From contig CANOWW010000011.1 of assembly GCA_947571115.1 (NCBI GenBank), forward strand, positions 1 to 64,000: a stretch of 64,000 nt of DNA. Reading direction: 5' to 3'. Shown in pieces: positions 55,039-64,000 of the stretch. The first letter of the stretch is position 1. Each line of letters begins with the position of its first letter. Under the pieces are notes generated by a model that was not told the DNA's origin, did no database searches, and worked only from the letters and a program-made list of their open reading frames with translations. The DNA comes from an uncultured Clostridium sp. Lineage in GTDB: Bacteria; Bacillota; Clostridia; TANB77; CAG-508. Position numbers and translations under genes: made by a program.

Positions 55039-57714
55039 ATGTTAAATGACAAATTTAATCCAAAAGATTTTGAAGAGAGATTGTATGAAGAATGGGAGAA
55101 AAAAGGATATTTTAAGCCATCTGAGGACAAAACAAAAGAGCCATATTGCATTATGATGCCACCTCCCAATGTAACGGGAAAACTTCACATGGGGCATGCG
55201 TTAGATGGCACCATTCAAGATATTTTAATTCGTTTGAAAAGAATGCAAGGGGTTGATACTTTGTGGCTTCCGGGAACGGACCATGCTTCGATTTCCACAG
55301 AAATGAAAATTGTTCAGAAACTGAAAGCAGAAGGCAAAACAAAACAGGAATTGGGGCGTGAAAAATTTTTAGAAGAGGCTTGGGATTGGACGCATGAATA
55401 TGGTGGATTGATTCAAAAGCAGCAACGTAAACTTGGTTGTTCTTGTGACTGGGAGCGAAATCGTTTTACATTAGACGAAGGTATGTCAGACGCAGTTTTG
55501 GAGCAATTTGTAGAGCTTTACAAAAAAGGTTTGATTTACAAAGGGACCAGAATGGTAAATTGGTGTACGAATTGCAACACATCTATTTCAGATGCAGAGG
55601 TCGAGTACAAAGAAGAACCTTCTCATTTGTGGCATATTCGCTACAAAATTACGGGCACAGAGAATGAATATTTGACAGTTGCCACAACACGTCCAGAAAC
55701 TATGCTTGGCGATACAGCAGTTGCGGTTCATCCAGAGGATGAGCGCTATCAGCATTTGGTGGGAAAAACTTGCATTTTGCCGATTATGAACAAAGAAATT
55801 CCGATTATAGCAGACGATTTTGTAGAAAAGGACTTCGGCTCAGGAGCGGTAAAAATTACGTGTGCTCACGATATGAATGATTATGCTTGTGGGCAGAGGC
55901 ACAATTTGGAAATTGTGGAAGTGTTTGACGAGAATTTCAAAATGGGAAATTTGATAGCGGAATACGAAGGCATGGATTTGCTAGAAGCACGCCAGAAAAT
56001 TGTGGAGAAATTAAAGGAAATTGGCGCTTTGGTAAAAGAAGAGGAATATACGCATAATGTGGCAAAATGCGAAAGATGTAAAAATACAATCGAACCTAAA
56101 ATTTCGGAGCAATGGTTTGTTTCGATGAAGGATTTGGCGAAGCGAGCGGCAGATAGCGTGCGAGATGGAAAAACGAGGTTTGTGCCACAACGCTATGAAA
56201 AGCAATATTTTCATTGGTTAGACAATATTCAAGACTGGTGCATTTCGCGCCAGTTGTGGTGGGGACATAGAATTCCTGCCTATTATTGTGAAGCATGTGG
56301 GCATATTCATGTTTCAAAAACAGAACCTGAAAAATGCGAAAAATGTGGTGTAGGGAATTTACGTCAAGATGAAGATACGTTGGATACTTGGTTTAGTTCT
56401 GCATTATGGCCATTTTCGACACTTGGTTGGCCTAACAAAAATGCAGAAGATTATCAGAGATATTATCCAACCAATGTGCTAGTTACTGGTTTTGACATTA
56501 TTACTTTTTGGGTTTCTAGAATGATGACGCAAGGTCTAGAATTCACAGACATTGAGCCATTTAAAGATGTTCTAATTCACGGGATTATTCGTGATAGCCA
56601 GGGGCGAAAAATGTCGAAAACGTTGGGAAACGGAATTGACCCATTAGAAGTGATTGAAAAATATGGTGCGGATGCTTTGAGATTTTCGGTTATTTCTGGG
56701 GCGACGATGGGAAATGATATTAAGTTCCAAACAGAGAAGTTAGAGCAGGCTTCTAATTTTGCGAATAAAATTTGGAATGCGGCGAAATTTATTATCAACA
56801 ATATGGCACCAAAAGAGGAATTGATGGCGTTTGACAAAGTGATTAAGGACGAACAAACCAAGAAGTTTCAGGCGGAAAAATTAAGAATAGAAGATTGCTG
56901 GATTTTGAGCAAGTTGGACGATTTGATTGAAACAGTCACGCAAAATATGGAAAATTATGATTTGGGAGTTGCACTGGATAATATTTATAATTTTATTTGG
57001 AATGAGTTTTGCGATTGGTATATTGAGATGGCGAAAACAAGGCTTTACAGCGAAAATGCGGAAGAAAAAATGCAAGTAAGTTTTGTGCTAAATTATGTGT
57101 TTGGGGACGCTTTGAAGTTGCTTCATCCATTTATGCCATTTGTAACTTCGGAAATTTATGCCCATTTGGCAAATTATGATGACAAAGATTTGATGATTTC
57201 GCATTGGCCAAAGTTAAGAAGAAGGGTAGATTATGATAAAAAACAAGATGTGATTGAAAATTTGAAACAGGTTATTGTGGAAATTCGAAATGTACGAGCT
57301 AAAATGAATGTTCATCCAAGCAAAAAATCAAAATTGATTTTTGTAAGTGGTAATATGGAAAAAGTGATTATGGAGTGTGAGGATTTCTTAAGTAAGTTAG
57401 GGTTTGCATCAGAGATTATAGTTCAAAAAGATGAGGTTGGAATTCCAGAAAATGCGATTTCTATTATGGTAGAAAATTTGAAAGTTTATATTCCTTTTGA
57501 AGATTTGGTCAATCTAGAGGAGGAAATAAAGCGTTTGCAAGAAGAACAAGTGAAGTTAGAACAAGAGGTGGCAAGAGGTGAGAAAATGTTGTCTAATGAG
57601 GGATTTTTGGCAAAAGCGCCACAAGCTAAAATTGAAGAGGAAAAGGCTAAATTAGAAAATTACAAAAGTCGATTGCAAGCTGCTAAAGAAAGATTGGAAA
57701 AATTAAAAAAATAA
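55039..57714 (+). CDS. valS: Valyl-tRNA synthetase
   Basis: 891 residues from ATG 55039 (AAAGGAGG upstream). Class I synthetase: PPPNVTGKLHMGHAL (HIGH motif), editing domain with TTRPETMLGDTAVAVHP, KMSKTLGNG (KMSKS motif) and a C-terminal coiled coil (EEEIKRLQEEQVKLEQEV). Charges tRNA-Val and hydrolyses mischarged Thr. No in-frame CGG in 891 codons. Confidence 0.98.
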   Translation: MLNDKFNPKDFEERLYEEWEKKGYFKPSEDKTKEPYCIMMPPPNVTGKLHMGHALDGTIQDILIRLKRMQGVDTLWLPGTDHASISTEMKIVQKLKAEGKTKQELGREKFLEEAWDWTHEYGGLIQKQQRKLGCSCDWERNRFTLDEGMSDAVLEQFVELYKKGLIYKGTRMVNWCTNCNTSISDAEVEYKEEPSHLWHIRYKITGTENEYLTVATTRPETMLGDTAVAVHPEDERYQHLVGKTCILPIMNKEIPIIADDFVEKDFGSGAVKITCAHDMNDYACGQRHNLEIVEVFDENFKMGNLIAEYEGMDLLEARQKIVEKLKEIGALVKEEEYTHNVAKCERCKNTIEPKISEQWFVSMKDLAKRAADSVRDGKTRFVPQRYEKQYFHWLDNIQDWCISRQLWWGHRIPAYYCEACGHIHVSKTEPEKCEKCGVGNLRQDEDTLDTWFSSALWPFSTLGWPNKNAEDYQRYYPTNVLVTGFDIITFWVSRMMTQGLEFTDIEPFKDVLIHGIIRDSQGRKMSKTLGNGIDPLEVIEKYGADALRFSVISGATMGNDIKFQTEKLEQASNFANKIWNAAKFIINNMAPKEELMAFDKVIKDEQTKKFQAEKLRIEDCWILSKLDDLIETVTQNMENYDLGVALDNIYNFIWNEFCDWYIEMAKTRLYSENAEEKMQVSFVLNYVFGDALKLLHPFMPFVTSEIYAHLANYDDKDLMISHWPKLRRRVDYDKKQDVIENLKQVIVEIRNVRAKMNVHPSKKSKLIFVSGNMEKVIMECEDFLSKLGFASEIIVQKDEVGIPENAISIMVENLKVYIPFEDLVNLEEEIKRLQEEQVKLEQEVARGEKMLSNEGFLAKAPQAKIEEEKAKLENYKSRLQAAKERLEKLKK

Positions 57715-57745
57715 ATTTTATTTTGCTTTACAAACCAAACAAAAT

Positions 57746-57791
57746 AGCATATAATCTTTTTAAAAGAAAGAAGATTATATGCTGATTTTTT
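57746..57791 (+). terminator. Terminator after valS
   Basis: AGCATATAATCTT pairs with AAGATTATATGCT, followed by GATTTTTTA. Confidence 0.85.
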
Positions 57792-57863
57792 ATATCATAA
57801 AAATATTAAATATATTTTTATGATATAGGCGAGTGAAATTTTGTTACACAAAATTTCTCACGC
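57792..57863 (+). repeat. Palindrome plus conserved GCGAGTGAAATTTTG hairpin, upstream of hydC
   Basis: Perfect 15-bp arms (57792-57806 and 57812-57826), then GCGAGTGAAATTTTG ... AAATTTCTCACGC (57829-57863), the same second box as upstream of veg. Confidence 0.7.
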
Positions 57864-57903
57864 TGTTATATAAAATATATGAATGAGTGAAAGTGAGGAA
57901 AAT

Positions 57904-58386
57904 ATGGAAGAAAAATGTGTGGATCAAAAATTAAAAAAAGAGGTAAAAGAGATTTTAGAAAAATATCCAAAAGAAAAAGACCAATTAATTATGGTGCTTA
58001 ATGAAGTGCAAGAAAAGTATGGTTATATTCCGAAACAAGCTCAAATGGTTATTTCAGAGCATTTGAATATTCCTATGGCAGAGATTTATGGAGTGGTTAC
58101 TTTTTATTCTCGTTTTACTTTGGCGCCTAAGGGAAAATATAATGTGTCGATTTGTTTGGGAACAGCGTGTTATGTGAAGGGCTCACAGAAATTGCTTGAT
58201 CGAGCCAAAGAAAAATTGGGGATTGAACCGGGTCAAGTAACGCCAGATGGTAAGTTTTCAATTGATGAAGTGCGATGTGTGGGCGCATGTGGGTTGGCGC
58301 CAGTGTTTATGGTAAATGATGAAGTTTACGGAAATGCCACAGTCAAAGAATTCGATGCAGTGATTGATCAATACATGGAGAGTTAG
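57904..58386 (+). CDS. hydC: NuoE-like / HydC subunit of electron-bifurcating hydrogenase
   Basis: 160 residues from ATG 57904 (AGGAAAAT upstream). Thioredoxin-like [2Fe-2S] protein with ligands in CLGTACYVKG and CVGACGLAP. YGYIPKQAQMVISEHLNIP and YGVVTFYSRF are NuoE-family hallmarks. With the NuoF-like and HydA genes behind it forms the HydABC complex that couples ferredoxin and NADH oxidation to H2 formation. Confidence 0.92.
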   Translation: MEEKCVDQKLKKEVKEILEKYPKEKDQLIMVLNEVQEKYGYIPKQAQMVISEHLNIPMAEIYGVVTFYSRFTLAPKGKYNVSICLGTACYVKGSQKLLDRAKEKLGIEPGQVTPDGKFSIDEVRCVGACGLAPVFMVNDEVYGNATVKEFDAVIDQYMES

Positions 58387-58387
58387 A

Positions 58388-58503
58388 ATAATCTATTGAT
58401 ATATTTTTCCATTCTCCCCATTTAAGAAAATGTAAATCGCTTTCGCTCAAACATTTTCTAAAACGGTCTCCACAAGACATTACAAAATATATCAATAGAT
58501 TAT
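58388..58503 (+). repeat. 116-bp MITE-like inverted-repeat element
   Basis: Perfect 20-bp terminal inverted repeats (58388-58407 and 58484-58503) with an inner AGAAAATGT/ACATTTTCT hairpin and no ORF. Sits between hydC and hydB. Confidence 0.7.
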
Positions 58504-58549
58504 AAATAAATACTAAAATATGAAATAGAATGATATAAGGAGGAAGTCT

Positions 58550-60406
58550 ATGAAAACCATTGAAGAAATAGAAAAAATAAGAAATGAAAAAAAGTTAGAG
58601 TTAGAATTGAGAGTAAATACTGAAGCAGATACTAGAGAAAAACATATTTTGGTGTGTCACGGAACCGGTTGTACCTCTTCTAAATCTCCTAAAATTATTG
58701 AGAATTTTCGTAAGGTTTTAGAAGAGAAAAATATTCAAAATGTGCGCGTCATTCAAACCGGCTGTTTTGGACTTTGTGCCAAAGGACCCATTGTCATTAT
58801 TCGCCCAGAAGAGACTTTTTATGCACATGTCAAGCCAGAAGATTGCGAGGAAATTATTCAATCACATATTTGTGAAGGGAAAAAAGTAGAGCGTTTGTTG
58901 TGTCGCAATGTAGACGGAAAAATGGTCGAGAAGTTGAATGATTTAGATTTTTATAAAAAGCAAAAAAGGATTGCTTTGAAAAATTGTGGCGTGATTGACC
59001 CAGAAAATATTGATGAATATATTGCGTTTGATGGTTATAAAGCCATGGAAAAAGTGCTGACTCAAATGAGCCAAGATGAGGTCATTGATGTGATTTCAAA
59101 ATCAGGCTTGAGAGGACGTGGCGGAGCTGGTTTTCCGACTGGTACAAAGTGGAGTTTTGCCAAAAAAGAAGAGGCAGACCAGAAATATATTGTTTGCAAT
59201 GCCGATGAAGGTGACCCCGGGGCGTTTATGGATCGAAGTATTTTGGAAGGCGACCCGCATGCTGTTTTGGAGGCAATGGCAATTGCAGGTTTTGCGATTG
59301 GCGCAAATCAAGGTTATATTTACGTCAGGGCGGAATATCCAATTGCGGTGGAAAGATTGAAAATTGCGATTGGGCAGGCAAGAGAGTATGGATTGCTAGG
59401 AAACAATATTTTAGGAACAGGGTTTCAGTTTGATGTTGACATTCGTTTGGGTGCGGGAGCGTTTGTGTGTGGAGAGGAAACAGCACTTTTGGAATCCATT
59501 GAAGGAAAACGAGGACAGCCAAGAATTAAGCCTCCTTATCCAGCAAGTCAAGGGCTTTTTGGTAAACCAACTGTGATTAATAATGTAGAAACTTTGGCCA
59601 ATATTACGAAAATTATTTTAAATGGTGCTGACTGGTATGCCAGCATTGGAACTGAGAAATCGAAAGGAACGAAAGTGTTTGCGTTAGGCGGAAATGTAAA
59701 CAATGTTGGACTTGTGGAAGTGCCAATGGGAACGACCTTGCGCGAGATTGTATATGACATTGGTGGCGGAATTCCGAATAATCGTGGCTTTAAAGCAGCG
59801 CAAACAGGTGGACCTTCTGGTGGCTGCATTCCACAAGAGCATTTGGATACACCAATTGATTATGAGTCGCTGGCGCAAATTGGTTCGATGATGGGTTCTG
59901 GTGGCTTGATTGTGATGGATGATACGAAATGTATGGTCAATTTGGCAAAATTTTATTTGGAGTTTACAGTAGCTGAAAGCTGTGGAAAATGTACACCATG
60001 CAGAATTGGAACCAAGAGAATGTTGGAGATTTTGGAAAAATTGTGCAATGGAGAAGGCACAGAATATGATATTTATCGTTTGGAAAAATTGGCTGTGAAT
60101 ATTAAAAAGGCGAGTGTTTGTGGTTTGGGGCAAAGTGCGCCAAATCCAGTGCTTAGTACGCTTCGCTATTTTAGGGAAGAATTTAAAGAACATGCAGTCG
60201 AGAGAAAATGTCGAACCAATGAATGCAAAAAAATTGCTAAAATTGAAATTGATAAAGAAAAATGTAAGGCTTGTGGTTTATGCCAGAGACAATGTCCGGT
60301 TGGTGCGATTGAAGGCGAAGAAAGAAATGTGAGAGTGATTAATCAAGACAAATGTATTAAATGCGGAACTTGTATCGCGGCTTGCCCATTTCATGCGATT
60401 GGGTAA
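58550..60406 (+). CDS. hydB: NuoF-like / HydB subunit (NADH- and FMN-binding)
   Basis: 618 residues, cytoplasmic flavoprotein. N-terminal thioredoxin-like [2Fe-2S] domain (CHGTGCTSS, CFGLCAKGP), NuoF core with RGRGGAGFPTGTKWSF (NADH) and CNADEGDPGAFMDR (FMN), SLBB domain, CGKCTPCRIG plus C for an N3-like cluster, and a C-terminal 2x[4Fe-4S] ferredoxin domain (CKACGLCQRQCPVGAI; CIKCGTCIAACPFHAI). Strong AAGGAGG RBS. Typical HydB length and domain order. Confidence 0.95.
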   Translation: MKTIEEIEKIRNEKKLELELRVNTEADTREKHILVCHGTGCTSSKSPKIIENFRKVLEEKNIQNVRVIQTGCFGLCAKGPIVIIRPEETFYAHVKPEDCEEIIQSHICEGKKVERLLCRNVDGKMVEKLNDLDFYKKQKRIALKNCGVIDPENIDEYIAFDGYKAMEKVLTQMSQDEVIDVISKSGLRGRGGAGFPTGTKWSFAKKEEADQKYIVCNADEGDPGAFMDRSILEGDPHAVLEAMAIAGFAIGANQGYIYVRAEYPIAVERLKIAIGQAREYGLLGNNILGTGFQFDVDIRLGAGAFVCGEETALLESIEGKRGQPRIKPPYPASQGLFGKPTVINNVETLANITKIILNGADWYASIGTEKSKGTKVFALGGNVNNVGLVEVPMGTTLREIVYDIGGGIPNNRGFKAAQTGGPSGGCIPQEHLDTPIDYESLAQIGSMMGSGGLIVMDDTKCMVNLAKFYLEFTVAESCGKCTPCRIGTKRMLEILEKLCNGEGTEYDIYRLEKLAVNIKKASVCGLGQSAPNPVLSTLRYFREEFKEHAVERKCRTNECKKIAKIEIDKEKCKACGLCQRQCPVGAIEGEERNVRVINQDKCIKCGTCIAACPFHAIG

Positions 60407-60435
60407 GGTTTTGAACTTCAAAAAGGAGCAATAGG

Positions 60436-61146
60436 ATGGATGATGAGAATAAAGAAAAAGTGAAAAGTAAATATGTTAATCAAAATTATGATTTATTATT
60501 TGAAGAAAAAAATTTTTATATTCCCAAAAATAGTTTAGCGAAAAGAATTCAAGATTTAACATCAAATATAAGTGATGAAGTTCGTAATGCAATTTTAGAA
60601 GAGTTACAAAGTGATAGTTTTGTTGATGAAATAAGGGAAAATAATGGGGTGATCAGTATTAAAACTACTTTTGGAGAAATTAAATTTTCAGAAATAGGTA
60701 CTTTTTTTCCTGATTTACAAGTTGAAGAAATTTTAAAAGATAAAAATAAAAGGAAAGGAGATTGCCATTTTCAGTCAATTTTGTATAGTAAAGCATTAAA
60801 AGAACGACTTAGAATAGAAAATGATGTGGTAACAGCAAATATATATCCATTAGCAGATGAGAATAATTATCTTCATAGTTGGAATGAATTTGAGAAAAAT
60901 GAAGAAAAGTTTGTGTTTGATTATACTTGGAATGTAGTTATGAATCAGGAAGGGTATTATGCGCTAAATCATATTAGCAAAATTATTAGTAGAATTAGTT
61001 GTGTAGAGATAGCAAAAGATATGACAGGAAATATAGCTAAACACATGGAAGCATTGGGAATTACTTTGAAAACATATGTTACTTGTAGAAATGAAGTTAT
61101 GAGAGATTTAGAAAAAAATAGAGATATTTTTGAGGAAGAAAGATAG
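60436..61146 (+). CDS. Unknown protein inside the hyd operon, transglutaminase-like triad
   Basis: 236 residues, AAAGGAGC RBS, wedged between hydB and hydA with short gaps. No family recognised outright. Residues ~110-175 contain RKGDCHFQSILYSKAL, then YLHSWNEFE, then FVFDYTWN, which fits the Cys-His-Asp order of transglutaminase/papain-like folds. No signal peptide or membrane segment. More AT-rich than its neighbours. Not a known hydrogenase subunit or maturase; may be an insertion, or a regulator or modifier of the complex. Confidence 0.65.
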   Translation: MDDENKEKVKSKYVNQNYDLLFEEKNFYIPKNSLAKRIQDLTSNISDEVRNAILEELQSDSFVDEIRENNGVISIKTTFGEIKFSEIGTFFPDLQVEEILKDKNKRKGDCHFQSILYSKALKERLRIENDVVTANIYPLADENNYLHSWNEFEKNEEKFVFDYTWNVVMNQEGYYALNHISKIISRISCVEIAKDMTGNIAKHMEALGITLKTYVTCRNEVMRDLEKNRDIFEEER

Positions 61147-61156
61147 GAGGAGTTGT

Positions 61157-62912
61157 ATGGAAGAAGAAATGATTACACTAACAATTGATGAGATTGAAGT
61201 CAAAGTAAAAAAGGGAGCAACAATTTTAGAAGCAGCCAAACAAGCGGGAATTGATATACCAACTTTGTGTTTTTTGAAAGAAATTAACGAGGTTGGCGAT
61301 TGCAGGATGTGTATTGTGGAAGTAGAAGGCAGAAGAGGTTTTGCGACATCTTGCATTCAAAAGGCAGAAGAAGGAATGGTGGTTCATACGCACACGCCAG
61401 AAGTATTAGAGGCAAGGCATATTGTGCTAGATTTGATTTTGTCCAACCACAAAATCGAATGTTTGACTTGCACACGTTCTCGGAAATTGCGAATTGCAAA
61501 AATTGGCAGAAAAATTTAATGTACATAATATCGAGTATGAAGGCGAAATGACGAAACATAAAATTGACGACAAATCTCCTGCAATTGTGCGAGATTTCAA
61601 CAAATGTATTTTGTGCAGAAGATGTATTGCGACTTGTAAAAATGTGCAAGAAATTGGTGCCATTGATTGCGTGGAGCGCGGGTTTGAATCTTGCATTTCT
61701 ACGACTTATGACAACAGTTTAAATGATGTAGATTGTACTTTTTGTGGACAATGTATTGAAGCCTGCCCAACGGGTGCCTTACATGAAAAAGAAAATATCA
61801 GTGATGTTTGGACGAAATTGAAGGATCCTGATACTTTTGTTGTTGTGCAAACTGCGCCAGCGGTTCGTGTGGCTTTGGGAGAAGAATTTGGTATGCCAAT
61901 TGGAACAAATGTCAAGGGAAAAATGGTAACAGCGCTAAAAAGAATGGGATTTGATAAAGTGTTTGATACCAATACTGGAGCGGATTTGACTATTATGGAA
62001 GAGGCAAATGAGTTTATTGAAAGAATTCAGAACAATGGCGTTTTGCCAATGATTACTTCTTGCAGCCCGGGTTGGGTGCGTTTTGCTGAAAAAAATTATG
62101 GGGAATTGTTGGGACATTTATCAAGTTGCAAGTCGCCACATCAAATGTTTGGTGCGATTATTAAATCGTATTTTGCGGAAAAATATGGCGTGGATAGGAC
62201 GAAAATTTGTACGGTTTCTGTGATGCCTTGTATTGCTAAAAAGTATGAATGTAGCAGGGAAGAAATGGAAGTAGACGGCGTACGTGATGTGGATTATGTG
62301 ATGACAACGAGGGAACTTGCTAGAATGATAAAACAAGCCAATATTGATTTTGTGGAATTGGAAGATAGCGATTTTGATGAACCAATGGGAGAAGCAAGTG
62401 GCGCAGGCGCGATATTTGGTACGACTGGTGGCGTGATGGAAGCTGCTATTAGAACGGCGGTTGACACTTTGGAAAACAGAAATGTGGATAAAATCGAGTA
62501 CACAGAAGTAAGAGGCGAAAAGGGCATTAAAGAGGCGACTTTAAAGATTGCTGGCACGGAAGTGAAAATTGCAGTGGCAAGTGGCTTGGCGAATGCGAGA
62601 AAAATCATGGAGCAAATTAAGGCAGGAAATTCACCATATCATTTTGTGGAAATTATGGCGTGCCCGGGAGGATGTGTGATGGGCGGCGGTCAGCCGATTA
62701 AAAGTTCTAAAATTAGGGAAACAGTAGATGTGAGAAAACTAAGAGCAGATAGTTTGTATTCGATTGACGAAAAAAGTGTGGTTCGTAAATCGCATGAAAA
62801 TCCAATGATGAAGCAGTTGTATGAGGAATTTTTGGAAAAACCGGGAAGCCATGTGGCTCATAAATATTTGCATACAACCTATCAAGCAAAGCCAAAATAT
62901 GAGATAGAATAA
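61157..62912 (+). CDS. hydA: [FeFe]-hydrogenase catalytic subunit HydA, one +1 shift at CGG
   Basis: ATG 61157 with GGAGGAG upstream. N-terminal [2Fe-2S] domain (CFLKEINEVGDCRMC), then codon 109 is CGG (61481-61483) inside HKIECLTCTRS. Skipping C gives GNCELQKLAEKFNV, restoring the third Cys of the His-Cys3 [4Fe-4S] site. The rest is in the +1 frame: two ferredoxin clusters (CILCRRCIATC, CTFCGQCIEACPTG) and the H-cluster motifs TSCSPGWV, MPCIAKKYE and ACPGGCVMGGGQP. Joined length 584 residues, normal for the HydABC catalytic subunit. Confidence 0.93.
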
Positions 62913-62930
62913 AAATAAAGGAGTGAAGTC

Positions 62931-63704
62931 ATGAAAATTTTAGCAGTTGGAGATATTGTTGGCAGGTGTGGCATTGAGAAACTGAAGGAGTGTTTGCCGG
63001 ATTTAATGCAGAAAAATCAGATTGATTTTTGTGTTGTAAATCGGCGAGAACGCAGCAGAGCGGCATGGGAATTACAGAGAAAATGTATCGTGATATTTTG
63101 CGATTAAATGTTGATGTTGTAACTATGGGAAATCATACTTGGGGCAAAAAAGATATTTTTGGTTTTATTGACGAAAAAACGATTGTGAGACCTGCGAATT
63201 ACCCTGCCAATAATCCCGGAAATGGCTATACGATAATTGAGAAAAAAGGTAAAAAAATTGCTGTGATTAATTTAATTGGTCGAGTGACAATGGGGGTTTT
63301 GTCAGAAAATCCATTTTTAATAGCAAAGGAAATGATTCAAATAATAAAATCACAGGTCGATATTATCATTGTTGATTTTCATGCAGAAGCGACTGCTGAA
63401 AAAATTGCACTACGGTTATTATTTAGATGGAGAGGCTACCATTGTTTTTGGCACACATACCCATGTGCAAACAGCAGACGAAAAAATTTTGAAGAATGGA
63501 ACTGCTTATATTACAGATATTGGAATGACGGGTCCAAAAAATTCCGTGATTGGCATGGATATTGAAGTTTCGTTTAAGCGATTTGAAACATCACTTCCAG
63601 AGCGATATAAAATAGCAGAAGGCGAAGCAATGCTAAATAGTTGCTTATTTGAAGTGGATGATGCTACCAATCAAGTAACCAAAATAGAAAGAATTAATTT
63701 GTAA
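62931..63704 (+). CDS. ymdB: YmdB-family metallophosphoesterase, three +1 shifts at CGG
   Basis: 2',3'-cyclic nucleotide phosphodiesterase family linked to biofilm control. From ATG 62931 (AAAGGAG upstream): MKILAVGDIVGR. In-frame CGG at 63042, 63061 and 63413. Skipping each C gives NGENAAE, then GMGITEKMYRDILR, then (after GNHTWGKK, a metal site) FHAEATAEKIAL to GYYLDGEATIVFGTHTHVQTADE. All three restored glycines match the family. Joined length 256 residues, normal. No single frame covers the protein. Confidence 0.92.
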
Positions 63705-63722
63705 AAATAAAAGGGGAGAAGA

Positions 63723-64000
63723 ATGGAAAAAAAGAGAATATTTTATTTGGATTTGATAAGAGCAATTGCGATGATTATGATTGTGAATTATCATTTTTTT
63801 GCAGAAAATCATTTAGAAATTAAAGTTTTGTCTGATGGAATGTGGGGATTTATTGGAGTTGCTATGTTTTTTATGATATCAGGCGCATCATTAATGTATC
63901 AATATCATGAAAAGTTGGATATAAAAAGTTATTTTAAAAAGAGATTTTTAGGGATTTACCCAATGTTTTGGATTGCGTATGCTTTGCTATTTTTATATCT
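63723..64000 (+). CDS. Acyltransferase 3 family membrane protein (runs off the window)
   Basis: 92 codons seen. MEKKRIFYLDLIRAIAMIMIVNYHFF is the N-terminus of acyltransferase 3 (OatA/NolL-type) proteins, with the catalytic His in NYHFF; WGFIGVAMFFMISGASLMY and KKRFLGIYPMFWIAY follow. These transfer acetyl or similar groups to wall or surface glycans. AAAGGGGAGAAG RBS. Confidence 0.88.
   Translation, partial: MEKKRIFYLDLIRAIAMIMIVNYHFFAENHLEIKVLSDGMWGFIGVAMFFMISGASLMYQYHEKLDIKSYFKKRFLGIYPMFWIAYALLFLY

Noticed and set aside
59684..60193. Minus-strand 169-codon ORF inside hydB
   Set aside because: Shadow frame of a well-conserved gene, no RBS, composition typical of antisense frames.

Overview
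The window is a 64 kb, AT-rich, densely packed stretch of a low-GC Firmicute chromosome. Sporulation-type genes (a SpoVB-like flippase, YunB, a SPOCS/LysM protein), Veg, a valS T-box, tmRNA, [FeFe]-hydrogenase genes and an IgA-protease-like metallopeptidase point to an anaerobic, probably gut-dwelling member of the Clostridia. The lineage is inferred; there is no rRNA gene in the window.

Layout. 0.2-5.1 kb: tmRNA, polyprenol-kinase-like protein, dxs, ylmH, membrane protein, cdd. 5.1-7.6 kb: small unknown genes, tRNA-Gln, tRNA-His and a Cys-rich miniprotein. 7.7-12 kb: hpt, uvrC, an LRR/transglutaminase-like protein and a truncated TrkA. 12-15.9 kb: accessory region with four copies of an intergenic repeat, a possible tiny toxin unit and a MntA/HepT pair. 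15.9-23.5 kb: class A PBP, phosphatase, dapA-HD-dapB, cdaA, fba, veg. 23.6-32.7 kb: a 2063-residue secreted M26-like protease with a dockerin-like segment, then two foreign-looking genes, one with a cohesin-like domain. 32.9-45.5 kb: spore/envelope genes, lepA, a VanW protein, a lone VirD4/TraD-like ATPase, SpoVB-like flippase, HU. 45.6-54.3 kb: ABC transporter, methyltransferase, hydrolases, beta-propeller lipoprotein-like protein, mntP, Ca/Na antiporter. 54.4-57.7 kb: an unidentified structured RNA, then T-box-valS. 57.9-62.9 kb: electron-bifurcating hydrogenase operon hydC-hydB-(unknown)-hydA. 62.9-64 kb: ymdB and a partial acyltransferase.

The main observation. Six conserved genes (hpt, class A PBP, VanW protein, mntP, hydA, ymdB) are each split between reading frames. 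At all nine break points the zero-frame codon is CGG, and skipping its C (+1) restores the family sequence with a GGN glycine at the position where the family has glycine. Across roughly 17,000 codons of the other native-looking genes I found, by eye, no CGG used in frame as a sense codon, although CGG is common in the other two phases. The simplest reading is that CGG is unassigned or hungry in this organism and triggers efficient +1 frameshifting (or that CGGN is read as a four-base glycine codon). In-frame CGG that does not behave this way occurs only in five genes of no known family: three small ones at 5.2-7.1 kb and the foreign-looking pair at 30.1-32.7 kb. Coordinates of the six genes are given for the whole gene across the shifts.
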